The translations under genes and the position numbers were made by a program. A DNA stretch of 22,227 nucleotides from Didymodactylos carnosus (taxonomy: Eukaryota; Rotifera; Eurotatoria; Philodinida; Philodinidae): the NCBI GenBank assembly GCA_905250885.1, contig CAJNOQ010002896.1, positions 1 through 22,227 on the forward strand, read 5' to 3'. This document shows, in pieces, positions 1 to 8,915 of this stretch. Within the stretch, counting starts at the first letter, position 1. Each line of letters opens with the position of its first letter. The notes under the pieces were generated by a model. It ran no database searches, had not been told where the DNA came from, and saw nothing but the letters and a program-made list of their open reading frames with translations.

Positions 1-317
1 ATTTTGAATATGTCCTTTCGAATTGCTTAGCATTGCTGAGAGAGCGAAGAATCCCGGTTTTCTATGATGTGTCCTGTTTTACCATATATGTAATGCAGTT
101 TTTGTGCCCTAATTTTTCCTCAAAGGAATCGATATCAAAATAGACATTTATACACCATTCGATAGAGAATTTGAAGGGCTACATTTTGCACTATTTATTT
201 TTTGAAAACAAGAAACTTCGATTTTTTGCCTAACTTCCGGCCGGATGCCCATTGTGTCACCCTGATGTCGACCCATCAGGGTCGCTTTCGCCTTCATCGT
301 GTCCCTGATGTCTAATC
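1..317. other. Intergenic sequence with one short hairpin
   Basis: No gene seen. The only structure is a perfect 8-bp hairpin at 260-281 (CCCTGATG, 6-nt loop, CATCAGGG). The CCTGATGTC motif recurs about 40 bases downstream near 304. Confidence 0.5.
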
Positions 318-712
318 ATGAATAAGGGGATCTTCTTTACTGTTATTTTCGGTGCTCTCTAATCAAAATTAGTCTATTCTAGGGCATAATTAGTCCGAAA
401 TATGGCAAAATTAATTTGAGTAAAACCAAAACTATCATAATTAATCGGCTTTCGTCGGGAATCTGTAGAACATGTGGACCTACTTTCCTGCTATATTCAC
501 TGCTCTCCGAGCAAAATTAATCAAGATCTGGTCGAAATTAGTATACTCCAGGGAGTAATTAGTCAGAAGTATAGCAAAATTAATCGGAATAAAGCCAAAA
601 TTATCATAATTAACCGAGTTTCGCTGGAGATCCATCAAACATGGGAACCTTCTTTGCTGCTATTTCCAGTGCTCCCGGAGCAAAGTTAGTCTCATTCGAT
701 CATAATTACTCA
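318..712. repeat. Degenerate tandem repeat, about 154-169 bp unit, 2.4 copies
   Basis: Three successive units begin with related ATG(G)GAACCT-like sequence at 318, 472 and 641. Each continues with a 'tgctctc..agcaaaatta' block, then 'gggcataattagtc', 'atagcaaaattaat' and 'atcataattaa..cg'. The second unit has about 15 extra bases. The third breaks off near 712. A 71-codon reading frame over the second unit lacks any protein-like character and simply follows the repeat. Confidence 0.65.
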
Positions 713-1873
713 GAAAAGGACCGGATCTGAGTATGACTCATTCAGATCTGTGATGTGCAAGTTTAGGCAATAATCATCAGACATGCATTTTATGCTCATT
801 ACTACATATTGCCCCTCAGCTTTCACTATACGACAGTAGTGCTTGATGCTTTCTTCTCTCAGTTGTCCAACTCTATGAGACTCTTGAGAATGCATAAGGT
901 TGATGCTGTGTTCTTAATACATTTTGCTAAGCAGCAAGAGTTGAAGCCTTAGGTTACCCTCTGCAATGTAACTAAACTCGTTTATACGCCATCATGCTCG
1001 TACTAAAAGTTCTTCCTTCGATAGAACAATCTTGGTTTTTTCCACCCACTGCGATTGTGTGTTGCACAATTTTGATGAAATGTTTCAAGCGAGGAACGAT
1101 TGGCGTCAGGCAATCGAACGAATGATACGCCCTTTTTTCGGAGAAAGGATGAAGGGAAGAAAAAATGAGTTACCCTTAGCCAAGTGTAGACAGAAGCATT
1201 TGCGTACGTTGCTATTTGCTCAAATCACGCCATACTTGCAACACAATCTATGGTGTGTGTCGCAAAGACAGAAGGAAAAAAGCAGTTGTCTTTCATCTTA
1301 TCTCGCTGCATGTGAAAGAACAGAATGAAAGATTTGACAAGGTCGAGTAAAAGGGCGTACCTCCCCTCCAAAAAAAGATTTATAGATCGATCGTTTTGAA
1401 AAAATATATATGAAGTATTAAAAAAACTTAAGAGCAATAAGTCGAATAAACAGAAAGCTGAATGAACCATGCATTCAGCGCTGCAGATAAGCCATATAAA
1501 TGCGACATCTTCTGCCTATATGCTACAGATTGTGCTCATATAGAGGTTACTCATGGAGATGATAGACGGATCACGCACTGATGGCAGAGGATAGTTTTGG
1601 TTTCAACTTTGGGCACGCTCCCTTTGCTGCTTCGATTACAACGAATAATCGTGAAGACTCAATCTGAAAAATAAAGATAAATATCAATACAACTATGATC
1701 AATGAGTGTCATCATTTTATGCTACATCGCTACTAGATGTTAGTGTCTTACAGTGCTAAACGAGCAGACTTTCTGTTTTTTGAACGTTTAACTTAGGTCT
1801 TTCGTAAAGTTCTCCTGTACTCTGCCATTTGATCGTTTATATACTTTGTAGTATCAGTATTTTAGATAGTAAA
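713..1873. other. Long non-coding or unrecognised stretch
   Basis: No recognisable gene. A hairpin-like GATCTGA..TCAGATC occurs at about 723-747. The open frames at 710-895 (-), 1032-1328 (+) and 1225-1470 (-) overlap each other or have no family resemblance. Sequence is mixed, with moderate GC between 1030 and 1330. Confidence 0.4.
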
Positions 1874-1972
1874 ATGTCTTCTAAGCGATCACAAGAGTCC
1901 ATTCTTGAATTTTTTACCAAAAAAGCAAAAACTGAAATAGAAAAAAAATACCACCTCGAACGTGAAATTTAA
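1874..1972 (+). pseudogene. N-terminus of a transposase-like (hAT/ZMYM-type) protein, 32 codons
   Basis: The ATG at 1874 opens a 32-codon frame ending in TAA at 1970-1972. The peptide starts MSSKRSQESILEFFTKKAK. A short Ser/Lys-rich start followed by a hydrophobic 'IL.FF' and a basic patch is the usual start of many hAT-type and ZMYM-like transposase proteins (from memory of the family, not searched). Residues 7-14, QESILEFF, also match the PCNA-interacting PIP-box pattern Q-x-x-I/L/M-x-x-F-F, followed by TKKAK. No downstream exon is visible. GTAACGC-rich hAT-like subterminal sequence lies 480 bases away, so this may be the coding start of a decayed hAT element. It could also be a short chance frame. 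Confidence 0.4.
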
Positions 1973-2448
1973 AATAAAGTTTACACTATCTCGGGCAGAA
2001 AACTTTCGTTACACCCTTCCCCTCCCAATGTCCGGCACCTACTCAGGTCTCTGTGAACACTATGTAGTGAACTAATGAACAGTCACAAAATAAGGGCAGA
2101 TCTGCTATTTGTGAGGCTAGTCCAGACTGAATCGTGACTTCGAGCTTCGTTCTCAGTTGATAATGAATCGGTTGGATGACAAAGGCAACCTAAGGTTCAT
2201 AAGAAAATACGATATCGAACGACAAGGAGCTGGTTTACGGACGGTCAGTTCCGATGAAGCTGTCATTGTTTTCATCATAGCGTTCAGCTTGCTTTTCGTT
2301 CTACAGAATCATTGCAAAGGGAAAATCCTGACAAGTTGGTCATCGCGTGAACGAATCACACAACATTCCCATTGCAGCGGTTATATAGATCAGTCCAACT
2401 CCTGTGTCGATTCTTGTTTATGGGTGACACTTTACCGTTTCTTTATAT
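1973..2448. other. Unrecognised sequence between transposase start and hAT-like repeats
   Basis: No supported gene. A 100-codon open frame at 2157-2459 has a possible membrane stretch near its middle but no family resemblance. It would be the interior of the putative hAT element if 1874-1972 and 2449-2603 belong together. Confidence 0.3.
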
Positions 2449-2603
2449 GTAACGCGTAACGCAAAGTAGCGCAGTAACGTTTTACAAAGTAAACCAAAAA
2501 TTTCGAGTTATAATACGGCCAGTAGGTCATTTTTCAAAAAACGTAATTGCGCAATTACGTAACTGCGTTACGAGTTACTTGTAACGCAAAAATGACGCAG
2601 TAA
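2449..2603. mobile_element. hAT-like subterminal repeat cluster (GTAACGC type)
   Basis: This stretch is saturated with direct and inverted copies of GTAACGC / GCGTTAC: GTAACGCGTAACGC near 2449, GCGCAGTAACG near 2470, and from 2541 a run containing CGTAATTGCGCAATTACG, TGCGTTACGAGTTAC, TTGTAACGC and ACGCAGTAAC. Dense short inverted motifs of exactly this kind mark the ends of many animal hAT elements. It is cut at 2604 by the insertion of the neighbouring LTR. Confidence 0.55.
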
Positions 2604-2911
2604 CCCGTTGTGACGATTCTTTGTCACAACCTCTCTGTGCTATGTACTTCTTTCGGTAGAGCTACTCTCTTTTGTTCTGTTCTATTCTTTGTCTGTTTTT
2701 GTTCTTTCCTCTCTTTGTTCTTCTTTGGTTCTTATCTTTTGTGCATGCAGTAGTACATATATATATTAGTATTTTTCTTGTGAAGAGTTAGTTTTTTGTA
2801 GTTTGTGATGAAGAGTAGTCGAATAAAAGAGTAATACTACATATCTTAACGCACGCATACAATCAACTCAAGGACTTATAATTAGAGGAAGTATAGGTTC
2901 CTCACACCCGT
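2604..2911. mobile_element. Solo LTR (298 bp) with 5-bp target-site duplication CCCGT
   Basis: The LTR proper is 2609-2906. It begins TGTGACGATT and ends GGTTCCTCACA, so it has the canonical TG..CA ends in a TGTGA/TCACA inverted repeat. It is flanked by identical pentamers CCCGT at 2604-2608 and 2907-2911. Inside are a pyrimidine-rich U3-like tract (about 2660-2740), a TATATATA box near 2758 and an AATAAA signal near 2823. There are no internal gag/pol sequences and no second LTR, so this is a solo LTR left by LTR-LTR recombination. It could be Ty3/gypsy (5-bp duplication fits), but the superfamily cannot be settled from an LTR alone. Confidence 0.75.
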
Positions 2912-3309
2912 CTCTCTTTCTTTTATATTCTTTTGAGAAGGTGTAATCATTAAATTGATTCCCAGAAATGGGCTCACCTGTGTTATTGTACAATTTCTTT
3001 TCTCTTAATGGCTGTCATCATTCTATATGATGATAAGTATCAAGGAACGGTTTTCGAATCGCAGTTAAACATCTTTCTCCTCTGTTTTGATTAACGGATC
3101 GAGATTCATTTGATTGAGAGGTCTTTCACCTTCAAGGGATTGAAGCACAATCTGGCTTTTTAGGATTATGTGGGTTCCTGTTGATCTCTATTCAGTGTCC
3201 TTTCCACAAACTTGACAAATTCACTAGACAATTCACAACAACAAAAAAAAGAGTTGCAGCTGTAAAAGAATCATGAAAGCACGATGATTTATAGAAATGG
3301 AATGCACTA
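2912..3309. other. Intergenic sequence
   Basis: No gene or clear repeat seen. The first bases (CTCTCTTTC..) are the right flank of the LTR insertion and may continue the interrupted hAT-like element. Confidence 0.3.
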
Positions 3310-3595
3310 CCCAATCAATTTTCATTATTTTTACTAGTAATCACATGGGAGTGCCGGTACCGGACTATTCACACTCCTGCCTCACTCTGTTGGCTGTAAC
3401 ATTAGCTGAAAAAAAGGTTTTACGTCAACTGTGACGGCCTCCGTCAGTTCTCATATTAAGAGCTGCACAACTGCAACACTCATAGATGATGTTACAGCCA
3501 ATGGCAGCCAGCTAGAGTGAGGTACGAGTGCGAATAGTTTGATACTAGTACTCCCATGTGATTACTAGCAAAAAATAATGAAAATTGATTGGGTA
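3308..3595. mobile_element. 284-bp MITE with about 100-bp terminal inverted repeats and TA duplication
   Basis: The element is 3310-3593, flanked by TA at 3308-3309 and 3594-3595. The left end CCCAATCAATTTTCATTAT is answered at the right by its reverse complement. The inverted similarity continues inwards through 'actagtaatcacatgggagt', 'actattc.cactc.t.cctcactct' and 'ggctgtaacat', about 100 bp per arm with scattered mismatches. Length, long TIRs and TA target point to a non-autonomous Tc1/mariner-superfamily MITE. No coding capacity. Confidence 0.75.
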
Positions 3596-4540
3596 ATACT
3601 AATAGCTTCTTTGTGGCACTTCTTGGAGTGCCAATACCACTCCATTAAGTTAAAGAATAATAAACCAATTCTGTTTCAACTGTAGCAGTATTACCATCCT
3701 GAAACCAAATTCTTTTCAGGCGCCAAAACTAACGAACGTCAACTTCACGGATGAGAACGTTTATAATCTGTAAATGAAAGAGCATGTCTGTACCCTCTGT
3801 TAAGCTGTCTAAAGTCACATGTACACTTACGAAGTCAACAAGCTATTTACTTTAAGGGGCCGCGTGTTTCCAAAAACCTGAACGATTTGCTTTCAAACTT
3901 GACACTTTAAAGTAAATAGCTTGTAGTTTCGTGATTTTTGAACTTAAAAATCCGCAAAATATCTCATTTTACTCAGAATTCTACGGGCTTTCAGAATACG
4001 TATGTTTGAAAAATTTTGGCTTGCTCTAGCAGTCACTAGGTTTTCTAGGAAACCTGAGTTTTGAGAACCCTATAACTCCGGAGGGAAGAAATACATATTG
4101 GGTTTTCGACGGATTCATATAGAATCGAGTACGCTGATTCCGAATATGATGTTCCGAATTTCGAAAAGTAGGGATAAGACCCTGAAAAACGCGTTATAAG
4201 TTCGCCGAAAACGTAAAAGACGTTGTTCTAGATACAGTAAACTGCGTTGAATCTAATGTACTTCTTGGTTTTGTGATACGAGTTTGTCTTCATGGTGAAA
4301 AACGCGTTTCAAAATGGTTCGTTTCCGCGTTTTCGCCAATTTTGAAATCGACGGTGGATGCGGCAGGTACGCGATGGAGACTTTTTTCTTTCGCCATTCG
4401 ACTTACAAATGATCAAAATGTATTTGGTAAAAGTCTCAGCTCGATCGGTTTCGATTTGGCCGAGAAAATTACAGTGCAATTTCCCCCTGGAACGTGGAAA
4501 AACTGAAACCCCCCGAGCCCGTCCCGGACCTGTTCGCATC
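3596..4540. other. Intergenic repeat-like sequence with a 105-bp inverted repeat
   Basis: A hairpin GGCACT/AGTGCC lies near 3615-3633. At 3829-3933 the arms ACAAGCTATTTACTTTAA and its reverse complement flank about 50 bp, with weaker pairing outside; this may be a small MITE. The rest to 4540 is unrecognised. The overlapping open frames at 4273-4555 on both strands look like chance frames in slightly GC-richer sequence. Confidence 0.45.
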
Positions 4541-4543
4541 GAC

Positions 4544-5030
4544 TTAGAAAATTAAAATTTCCTGGCTCAGAATTTGATGCTCTTTCGAATGAGATAGGTC
4601 TCGACTAATGCGCCAGACTTCGCTGTAAAGATGGTATTTTACCGGTGGAACTCGCCTTTTATAATCAGTTGTATCACTTCCGGATGTAGTATATACATAC
4701 TTATTTCTATAACGTGCGAGTTCCTGTGTACAAGATTCTAGACTAGCAGATGTAATTGCTACATTTTTACCAACAAGAGCATTCACCAGTGTACTTTTAC
4801 CGACTCTGGCTTTACCGACTAACATCACACTAAATTCATTTAGTTCTTTCAAACCATAATTTTTTTCCTCAGCATAAATATAGTCACTTTCTTTAACGGA
4901 TTGTAAGGCTTCGGACACTATTTTGGACCTGCGACACAGGTTCCATTTTTGTCCTTTTAATGCGTTCACACGTATTAGCAGGACGAAATTGTCTACTTAA
5001 AGCGCTAGCTCTCCACTGTGAGGCTCGCAT
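4544..5030 (-). pseudogene. Truncated P-loop GTPase (AIG1/dynamin-like), minus strand
   Basis: The frame from 4969 reads an N-terminal helical region, then FSVMLVGKARVGKSTLVNAL with the G1/P-loop GKARVGKS at residues 52-59, followed by a likely switch-I threonine at residue 81 (ESCTQ). Resemblance stops at about residue 104 (near 4657). The G3 DxxG motif that should follow is absent, and the last 37 codons run into unrelated sequence. A second minus-strand frame, 5030-4893, starts with an ATG (MRASQWRASALSRQ..) and overlaps the N-terminus in another phase. It may be the true upstream part, joined by a lost frame, or a separate exon. The start at 4969 is GTG, unlikely in a nuclear gene, so the real start lies upstream. 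It can bind but hardly hydrolyse GTP as it stands; most likely a broken copy. Confidence 0.6.
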
Positions 5031-6060
5031 AGAGTTGCAAAATTAGGTTGCGGAAACGGAGCGTCATCGATTAAAAAATTTCCACAGACTATACGATGTG
5101 TGCTGTTATAAGCTAGACAACATGTCTAAATCCAGTTTGGGTCGTAGAATCCGAAAAACACATCGGCGGAATCGGAAAGTTGAATGGTGAGGAGGTAGCG
5201 CCGATTTTTGGAAAAGTCACTTTTTCTAGGTTTTCCAGCGTTCTTCACTATTTTGCCTTTTTCTCCCTGAAAACTCAATCAAAACGAAAAAATAAGATCA
5301 GATTCGTGATCAGCCAATTCCGGCGAATCAGAATATGTGTGTTTAATCGAAAAACAAAAGCCACTCGACATTCGAATTACGTACATCGTAATACTCCAGT
5401 GTTTGGAAAATTTAAAACTTAGTTAGAACTCGAATAGTTATAAAAATAGCTTGACATGTGTAACTTGATATACTCTATAAAATGGCTGATGTGAAAATCC
5501 TAAATTCCATTGAAAAATTTCATGGTCTGGTTTTCTAGAAACCTTACTTGGTTTTCCACGGATTTTCAACAATCTCAAAAATCGCACTATGGCTCATGAT
5601 AGTATACATAGTGTAGTCCAACGATATTATATGGAGTGAGAGTTTTGCTCCATTCCCAACAGAAAATCTTTCTCCAAAATGACCGAATCGATGATTTGGG
5701 CTCTTGCGGGATCATCTATTGTAAAAGAACGAAACATGTCTGGTGCTCGCGATTGTGTGAATCCGTAGTAGACACTATCTAGTATTTATGATAGAATCCT
5801 TAAGTCTAAGTTATGTGCTCTTACAGTGTTGTACGTACTTTAAATTGACAGTTTCCTTAGATGCCGGAATTTGTGCGTTTTCGGTGTTTTTGCAAAAATT
5901 GAATATCTCAGCAAAGCAAAAACTTTAGGACCTGTGATTTTGTTGTTGAAGATCTGGAAGAGATCTGAGATGATCGATTGAGCACGTTAGGTCGTGGCTT
6001 ATCTTTAATGACTCTTAAATGGATTGATATAGCAATCTCTACCACAAAATTTTACGTTTA
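5031..6060. other. Intergenic sequence, no supported gene
   Basis: Short frames exist, for example an ATG at 5678 giving about 30 codons and another at 5122 giving about 22, but none is recognisable or long. The text has the look of decayed repeat sequence. Confidence 0.35.
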
Positions 6061-6069
6061 TTTCGGACA

Positions 6070-6200
6070 ATATGAACACTGTTGGTATAAAATAACGTTC
6101 ACATTCACCGGAACGCTCACGTTCTAGGATCGTCAACTTGTTTTAGTGTTCACGTTCAAAGAAAACGCCAGAAAGAAACGGTGAGCGTTTCCAGGCCTAA
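6070..6200. mobile_element. hAT-like end fragment with GTTCACG subterminal repeats
   Basis: It begins at ACACTGTTGG (near 6073), which resembles hAT TIRs (C/TAGTGTTGG). It is followed by AACGTTCACATTCACC, CGCTCACGTTC, GTGTTCACGTTC and the inverted GGTGAGCG. Clustered GTTCACG motifs next to such an end are a hAT hallmark. Only one end is visible. The partner end and target duplication were not found. Confidence 0.4.
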
Positions 6201-6279
6201 TACCGTCCTTTTATTTTCACCAATTTTCCACAAAAAAGTCATTATCTTGAGGTATCGTCTCCATTTTGACTGACATCAT

Positions 6280-6560
6280 GTGTTAGTTCATGCATTAGAT
6301 TTGATGCCACCTAAAGCATCAAACATTTCTTTGGCTGATAATATCATGATCGCTCTTGTTCTTGTTTGGACTATAGGTCTACGTAATGCGAGAAATTCTG
6401 ATAGCAGTTCAAATTTTGCTAGTTCAATATTTAATTCAACACCTGGAATTATTAAACTGAGAAGGCAACAATGCCATGCACCCAATAACGGTTTCGCTCG
6501 TCTATTGTTGATTGATAACGTCGAAGATTGTAAGACAAGGCCTAAAGGAAATTGAAGCAA
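6280..6560 (-). other. Possible coding fragment, strand uncertain (minus preferred)
   Basis: Both strands are open for about 90 codons here. The minus frame (6560 to 6288) contains a hydrophobic helical stretch (LLGAWHCCLLSLIIPGVEL) and 'LAKFELLSEFLALRRP', which looks more protein-like than the plus frame. I do not recognise it. The fragment ends at the left border of the adjacent hAT relic, so an insertion may have truncated it. Confidence 0.25.
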
Positions 6561-6589
6561 TGTGCCCCGGTTGCAGAGTTATGACGGAC

Positions 6590-7229
6590 TCATAGACGGC
6601 AACAGGCATGAGCGAGTCCGAGTCCGGACTGGAAGATCTTTTGGCGCACTCGGACTAGAGATTTTTTTAAAGGACTTGGACTTGGACTTGAGTTTTTGTA
6701 TTTCGAGTCCGATCGATTCAAGTTTTAACGTAAATGAACACTAAATTTTTTCTTTAGTTTTATTGTTCTGAGTTCGATGCGGTTTAAGGACGGTCTACAC
6801 CTTTGCATTCAATATCAATGTGTGAGATATAGATTATGACAGATTAGAAATATTGCTCTCTCTAATAAACCTTAACTACTACAGTAGCTTGTTTTAAGTG
6901 CATAATAACAGTCCGGCTACATCCGCACCCATTGAGCGTATTTTTTCTCAATCAGGAGTTTTGATTAGACGGGAAAGAGCACCTTTTACAAAAAATAATC
7001 TATCTCAACTGGCATTGTTAAAATGTAATAGAAGTTTACTTTAGTAACTTTTTCTGTATCAACAAGATCGATATATTAAATAGCACAGAAAAAAGAAATA
7101 AACCACAATCCTAAAAAATGAATCCAAAAGATTACCGGACTCGAAATGGACTCGAACTCGGACTCGGAATAAATTTTTGAGGATTCGCACTCGATCCCTC
7201 CCGGACTTGCATGCCTGGATGGCAACACT
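6590..7229 (+). mobile_element. hAT transposon relic with GGACTCG subterminal repeats
   Basis: The left part (about 6600-6720) has repeated GAGTCCGAGTCCGGACT, ACTCGGACTAGAG, GGACTTGGACTTGGACTT and GAGTCCGATCG. The right part (about 7135-7210) has the inverted set CGGACTCGAAATGGACTCG and AACTCGGACTCGG, and ends GGATGGCAACACT, whose reverse complement AGTGTTGCCATCC is a typical hAT TIR. The left TIR is degenerate; 'CAGGCATG' near 6605 is the best match to the right end. Between them lies the C-terminal transposase remnant at 6901-7044. The interior is otherwise decayed. Confidence 0.65.
6901..7044 (+). pseudogene. hAT transposase C-terminal dimerisation segment
   Basis: Forty-seven codons ending in TAG (7042-7044). 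The reading contains PATSAPIERIFSQSG, then VLIRRERAPFTKNNL and QLALLKCN. This is the conserved hAT C-terminal dimerisation motif (PATSAPSERVFS..G....R.RL.P..V..L.FLK.N), which mediates transposase oligomerisation. Upstream the frame is closed by a stop just before 6901, and no catalytic DDE part is present, so only the last piece survives. It lies inside the matching GGACTCG-repeat element, on its plus strand. Confidence 0.8.
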
Positions 7230-8198
7230 TTTACCGTAACTCCTGAAGATCGTATGCCAGAGAGCTATGATGCATCGCATTTCTAGTCAAAGTGATCCAC
7301 TATAAAGGCTCAAAAAATTTCAAACTCACATCTCATCTGGTTGAAGAGATTTTTTACACATGCGAATTCATGTCCATGTAAACCATCGCATATACATTCA
7401 AAGCATTTCTTAAACCGTTTGGCATACATTTAAACCAAACGAAGCACGTATGGTTCATTTGGTTTAAATGTGTGCGACGTTTCAAATAATCGTGGATGCT
7501 ATTTATAATAAGATCTAAAATAAACAGATAACAAAGGCAAAGAATAAATAACTTGCATTCGAGATATAAAGACAAAATTTTAGTTTCTCCCACTGTAGAC
7601 GTTCTTTCAGATGTTTCAAAAACTCGTTCTACCATGATTTTCACTTTGTGCCTAAACATAATCGCATTCTATCAATAAACCGTCTGCTTCTTTTAATCAT
7701 CTCTCTGCAAATTTTAAAGACGTTCTCGATAGATTAATCAAGCGTTTCAAAAACCAGAATAATTCTGTATGACTCTAGTAGGAAATGTTACCTTTTTCTG
7801 CGTTGCGTCCTGTTTTGCGACTTTCTTGATGAAGTTGTCGTGCGACTTTGTCACAGTTCTGGAGAGTGAGGAAGATAAAATTATGACTTAGAAGACTTCT
7901 GAAGATAATTGGTAGACGCCATAGAAAGATTGCACGACAACTTCATCAAGAAAACTGGACGTTAATCGTGTTTAACCCGAGTTTCAAATGCGTTGCGCAA
8001 GTCAGAATCTCTAGGACAAGGTAGTTCTACCAAGTAACATTCTAAAAAAAAGTGGCGTTTACTAAACCTTAAAGGATTTAGTAAGCGAGCTAAACCCCTT
8101 AAAAAACCATCAACGGTTTTTTCGAAAGGTTTATCATCGATCTTAAACCTTTAAAGGAATATTATCTTTTATTATAGGTTTTGCTTCCAGATAATAAA
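7230..8198. other. Non-coding stretch with four inverted repeats
   Basis: 7422-7475: palindrome, arms GCATACATTTAAACCAAACG and GGTTTAAATGTGTGC around a 10-nt centre. 7806-7961: 156-bp inverted repeat, arms TCTTGATGAAGTTGTCGTGC and its complement, outer ends CGTCC/GGACG, with a 7-nt indel between arms; probably a small MITE, no clear target duplication. 8059-8084: hairpin TTACTAAA/TTTAGTAA. 8101-8122: hairpin AAAAAACC/GGTTTTTT. The minus-strand open frame at 7354-7659 runs through the first palindrome and is not a credible gene. Confidence 0.55.
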
Positions 8199-8289
8199 AT
8201 GAGTGATTCGTATCTTTGGTCACATTTTGATGTACTCAAATGGCTAAAGTCATTTATTAAAAAGGAAACAGTTATTGAAAATTTTCAAG
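8199..8289 (+). pseudogene. Exon encoding the first half of a SAM-like domain
   Basis: The ATG at 8199 opens a 30-codon exon ending in a clean donor (caag|GTATGT, GT at 8290). The reading contains LWSHFDVLKWLKSFI and ends VIENFQ. This fits the start of a sterile alpha motif (W..DV..WL......Y...F), a helical protein-interaction domain. The second half (E.IDG..LL) is not seen downstream in phase. A splice to the acceptor before 8379 would keep phase and run into the zinc-finger ORF. That join is possible but not demonstrated. Otherwise this is an orphan exon. Confidence 0.4.
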
Positions 8290-8385
8290 GTATGTTTACC
8301 TACAGAAAGTTTAGTTTTTCTCGCGTTTATATATTTTTTTTGTGTGCTTCTGATTAGAGTTAATATTCTCGAAATAGTTTTCTTG

Positions 8386-8577
8386 ATGACAACCAGTACG
8401 CTCGATTGCACTTTTTGTAATAACAGAACTTTTCATAACTTCAACTTTTTCCTACGTCACATCACTCGCTATCATTCATCCGAACCACAATTTCGATTAA
8501 CATGTAATTTATCAAATACGTGTGGTGTTTTATACAAAACATTTCCAGCATACAGAGCATACATTCAGCGTCACTAG
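8386..8577 (+). CDS. Small two-zinc-finger (C2H2-like) protein or gene fragment
   Basis: 63 residues. Finger 1: C8-x2-C11 then H and H in 'FLRHITRYH'. Finger 2: C-x5-C ('LTCNLSNTCGVLY') with a terminal 'AYRAYIQRH'. This two-finger arrangement, with the second finger ending where an intron begins, resembles the N-terminus of uncharacterised animal proteins often tied to transposons (from memory). The stop TAG (8575-8577) lies at the very edge of the large palindrome that follows. The sequence after it, AGAG|ATAAGTATG, is a donor site spoiled by one base compared with AGAG|GTAAGTATG in the other palindrome arm, so the gene probably continued and is now cut short. DNA or RNA binding is inferred from the fingers only. 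Confidence 0.5.
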   Translation: MTTSTLDCTFCNNRTFHNFNFFLRHITRYHSSEPQFRLTCNLSNTCGVLYKTFPAYRAYIQRH

Positions 8578-8915
8578 AGATAAGTATGTTTCAACTGCTG
8601 AGATCAAAAAGCTTTTATGCTGAACGGAAGTGCAAAAGTTCTGTGGTAAATATGTCACATTTTCTCTTAGTAGGTGAATAACAATACTACGTTTATCACA
8701 TTGCACAATTATTATAAACTCTGACATAAGAATTCCTTTCCACTGACAGAAAGAAAATCTTATGTCAGAGTTTATAATAATTGTGCAATGTGATAAACGT
8801 AGTATTGTTATTCACCTGCTAAGAGAAAATGTGACATATTTACCACAGAACTTTTGCACTTCCGTTCAGCATAAAAGCTTTTTGATTTCAGCAGTTGAAA
8901 CATACTTACCTCTAG
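8574..8915. repeat. Near-perfect 342-bp palindrome (157-bp arms, 28-nt spacer)
   Basis: Arm 8574-8730 is the reverse complement of arm 8759-8915 with only three mismatches I can find: the donor-site A/G at 8580, one in 'ctga[g/a]atcaaaaag', and one in 'ttag[t/c]aggtgaat'. There are no indels. Because of this symmetry the same 50-residue frame (starting MSEFIIIVQCDKRS) appears on both strands, at 8727 and 8762; neither is evidence of a gene. The arm contains the end of a zinc-finger-type exon plus the start of its intron, so it arose by inverted duplication of gene sequence. Confidence 0.85.

Noticed and set aside
474-689. 71-codon frame
   Set aside because: Sits inside a degenerate tandem repeat whose other units are not open in the same way.
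1032-1328. 98-codon plus-strand frame
   Set aside because: Composition is plausible, but there is no recognisable domain and no splice-supported neighbour; kept only as part of a non-coding stretch.
4273-4555. Three overlapping frames on both strands
   Set aside because: Mutually exclusive chance frames in moderately GC-rich repeat-like DNA.
7354-7659. 101-codon minus-strand frame with a hydrophobic middle
   Set aside because: Crosses a palindrome and shows no motif; the hydrophobic part follows AT-rich composition.
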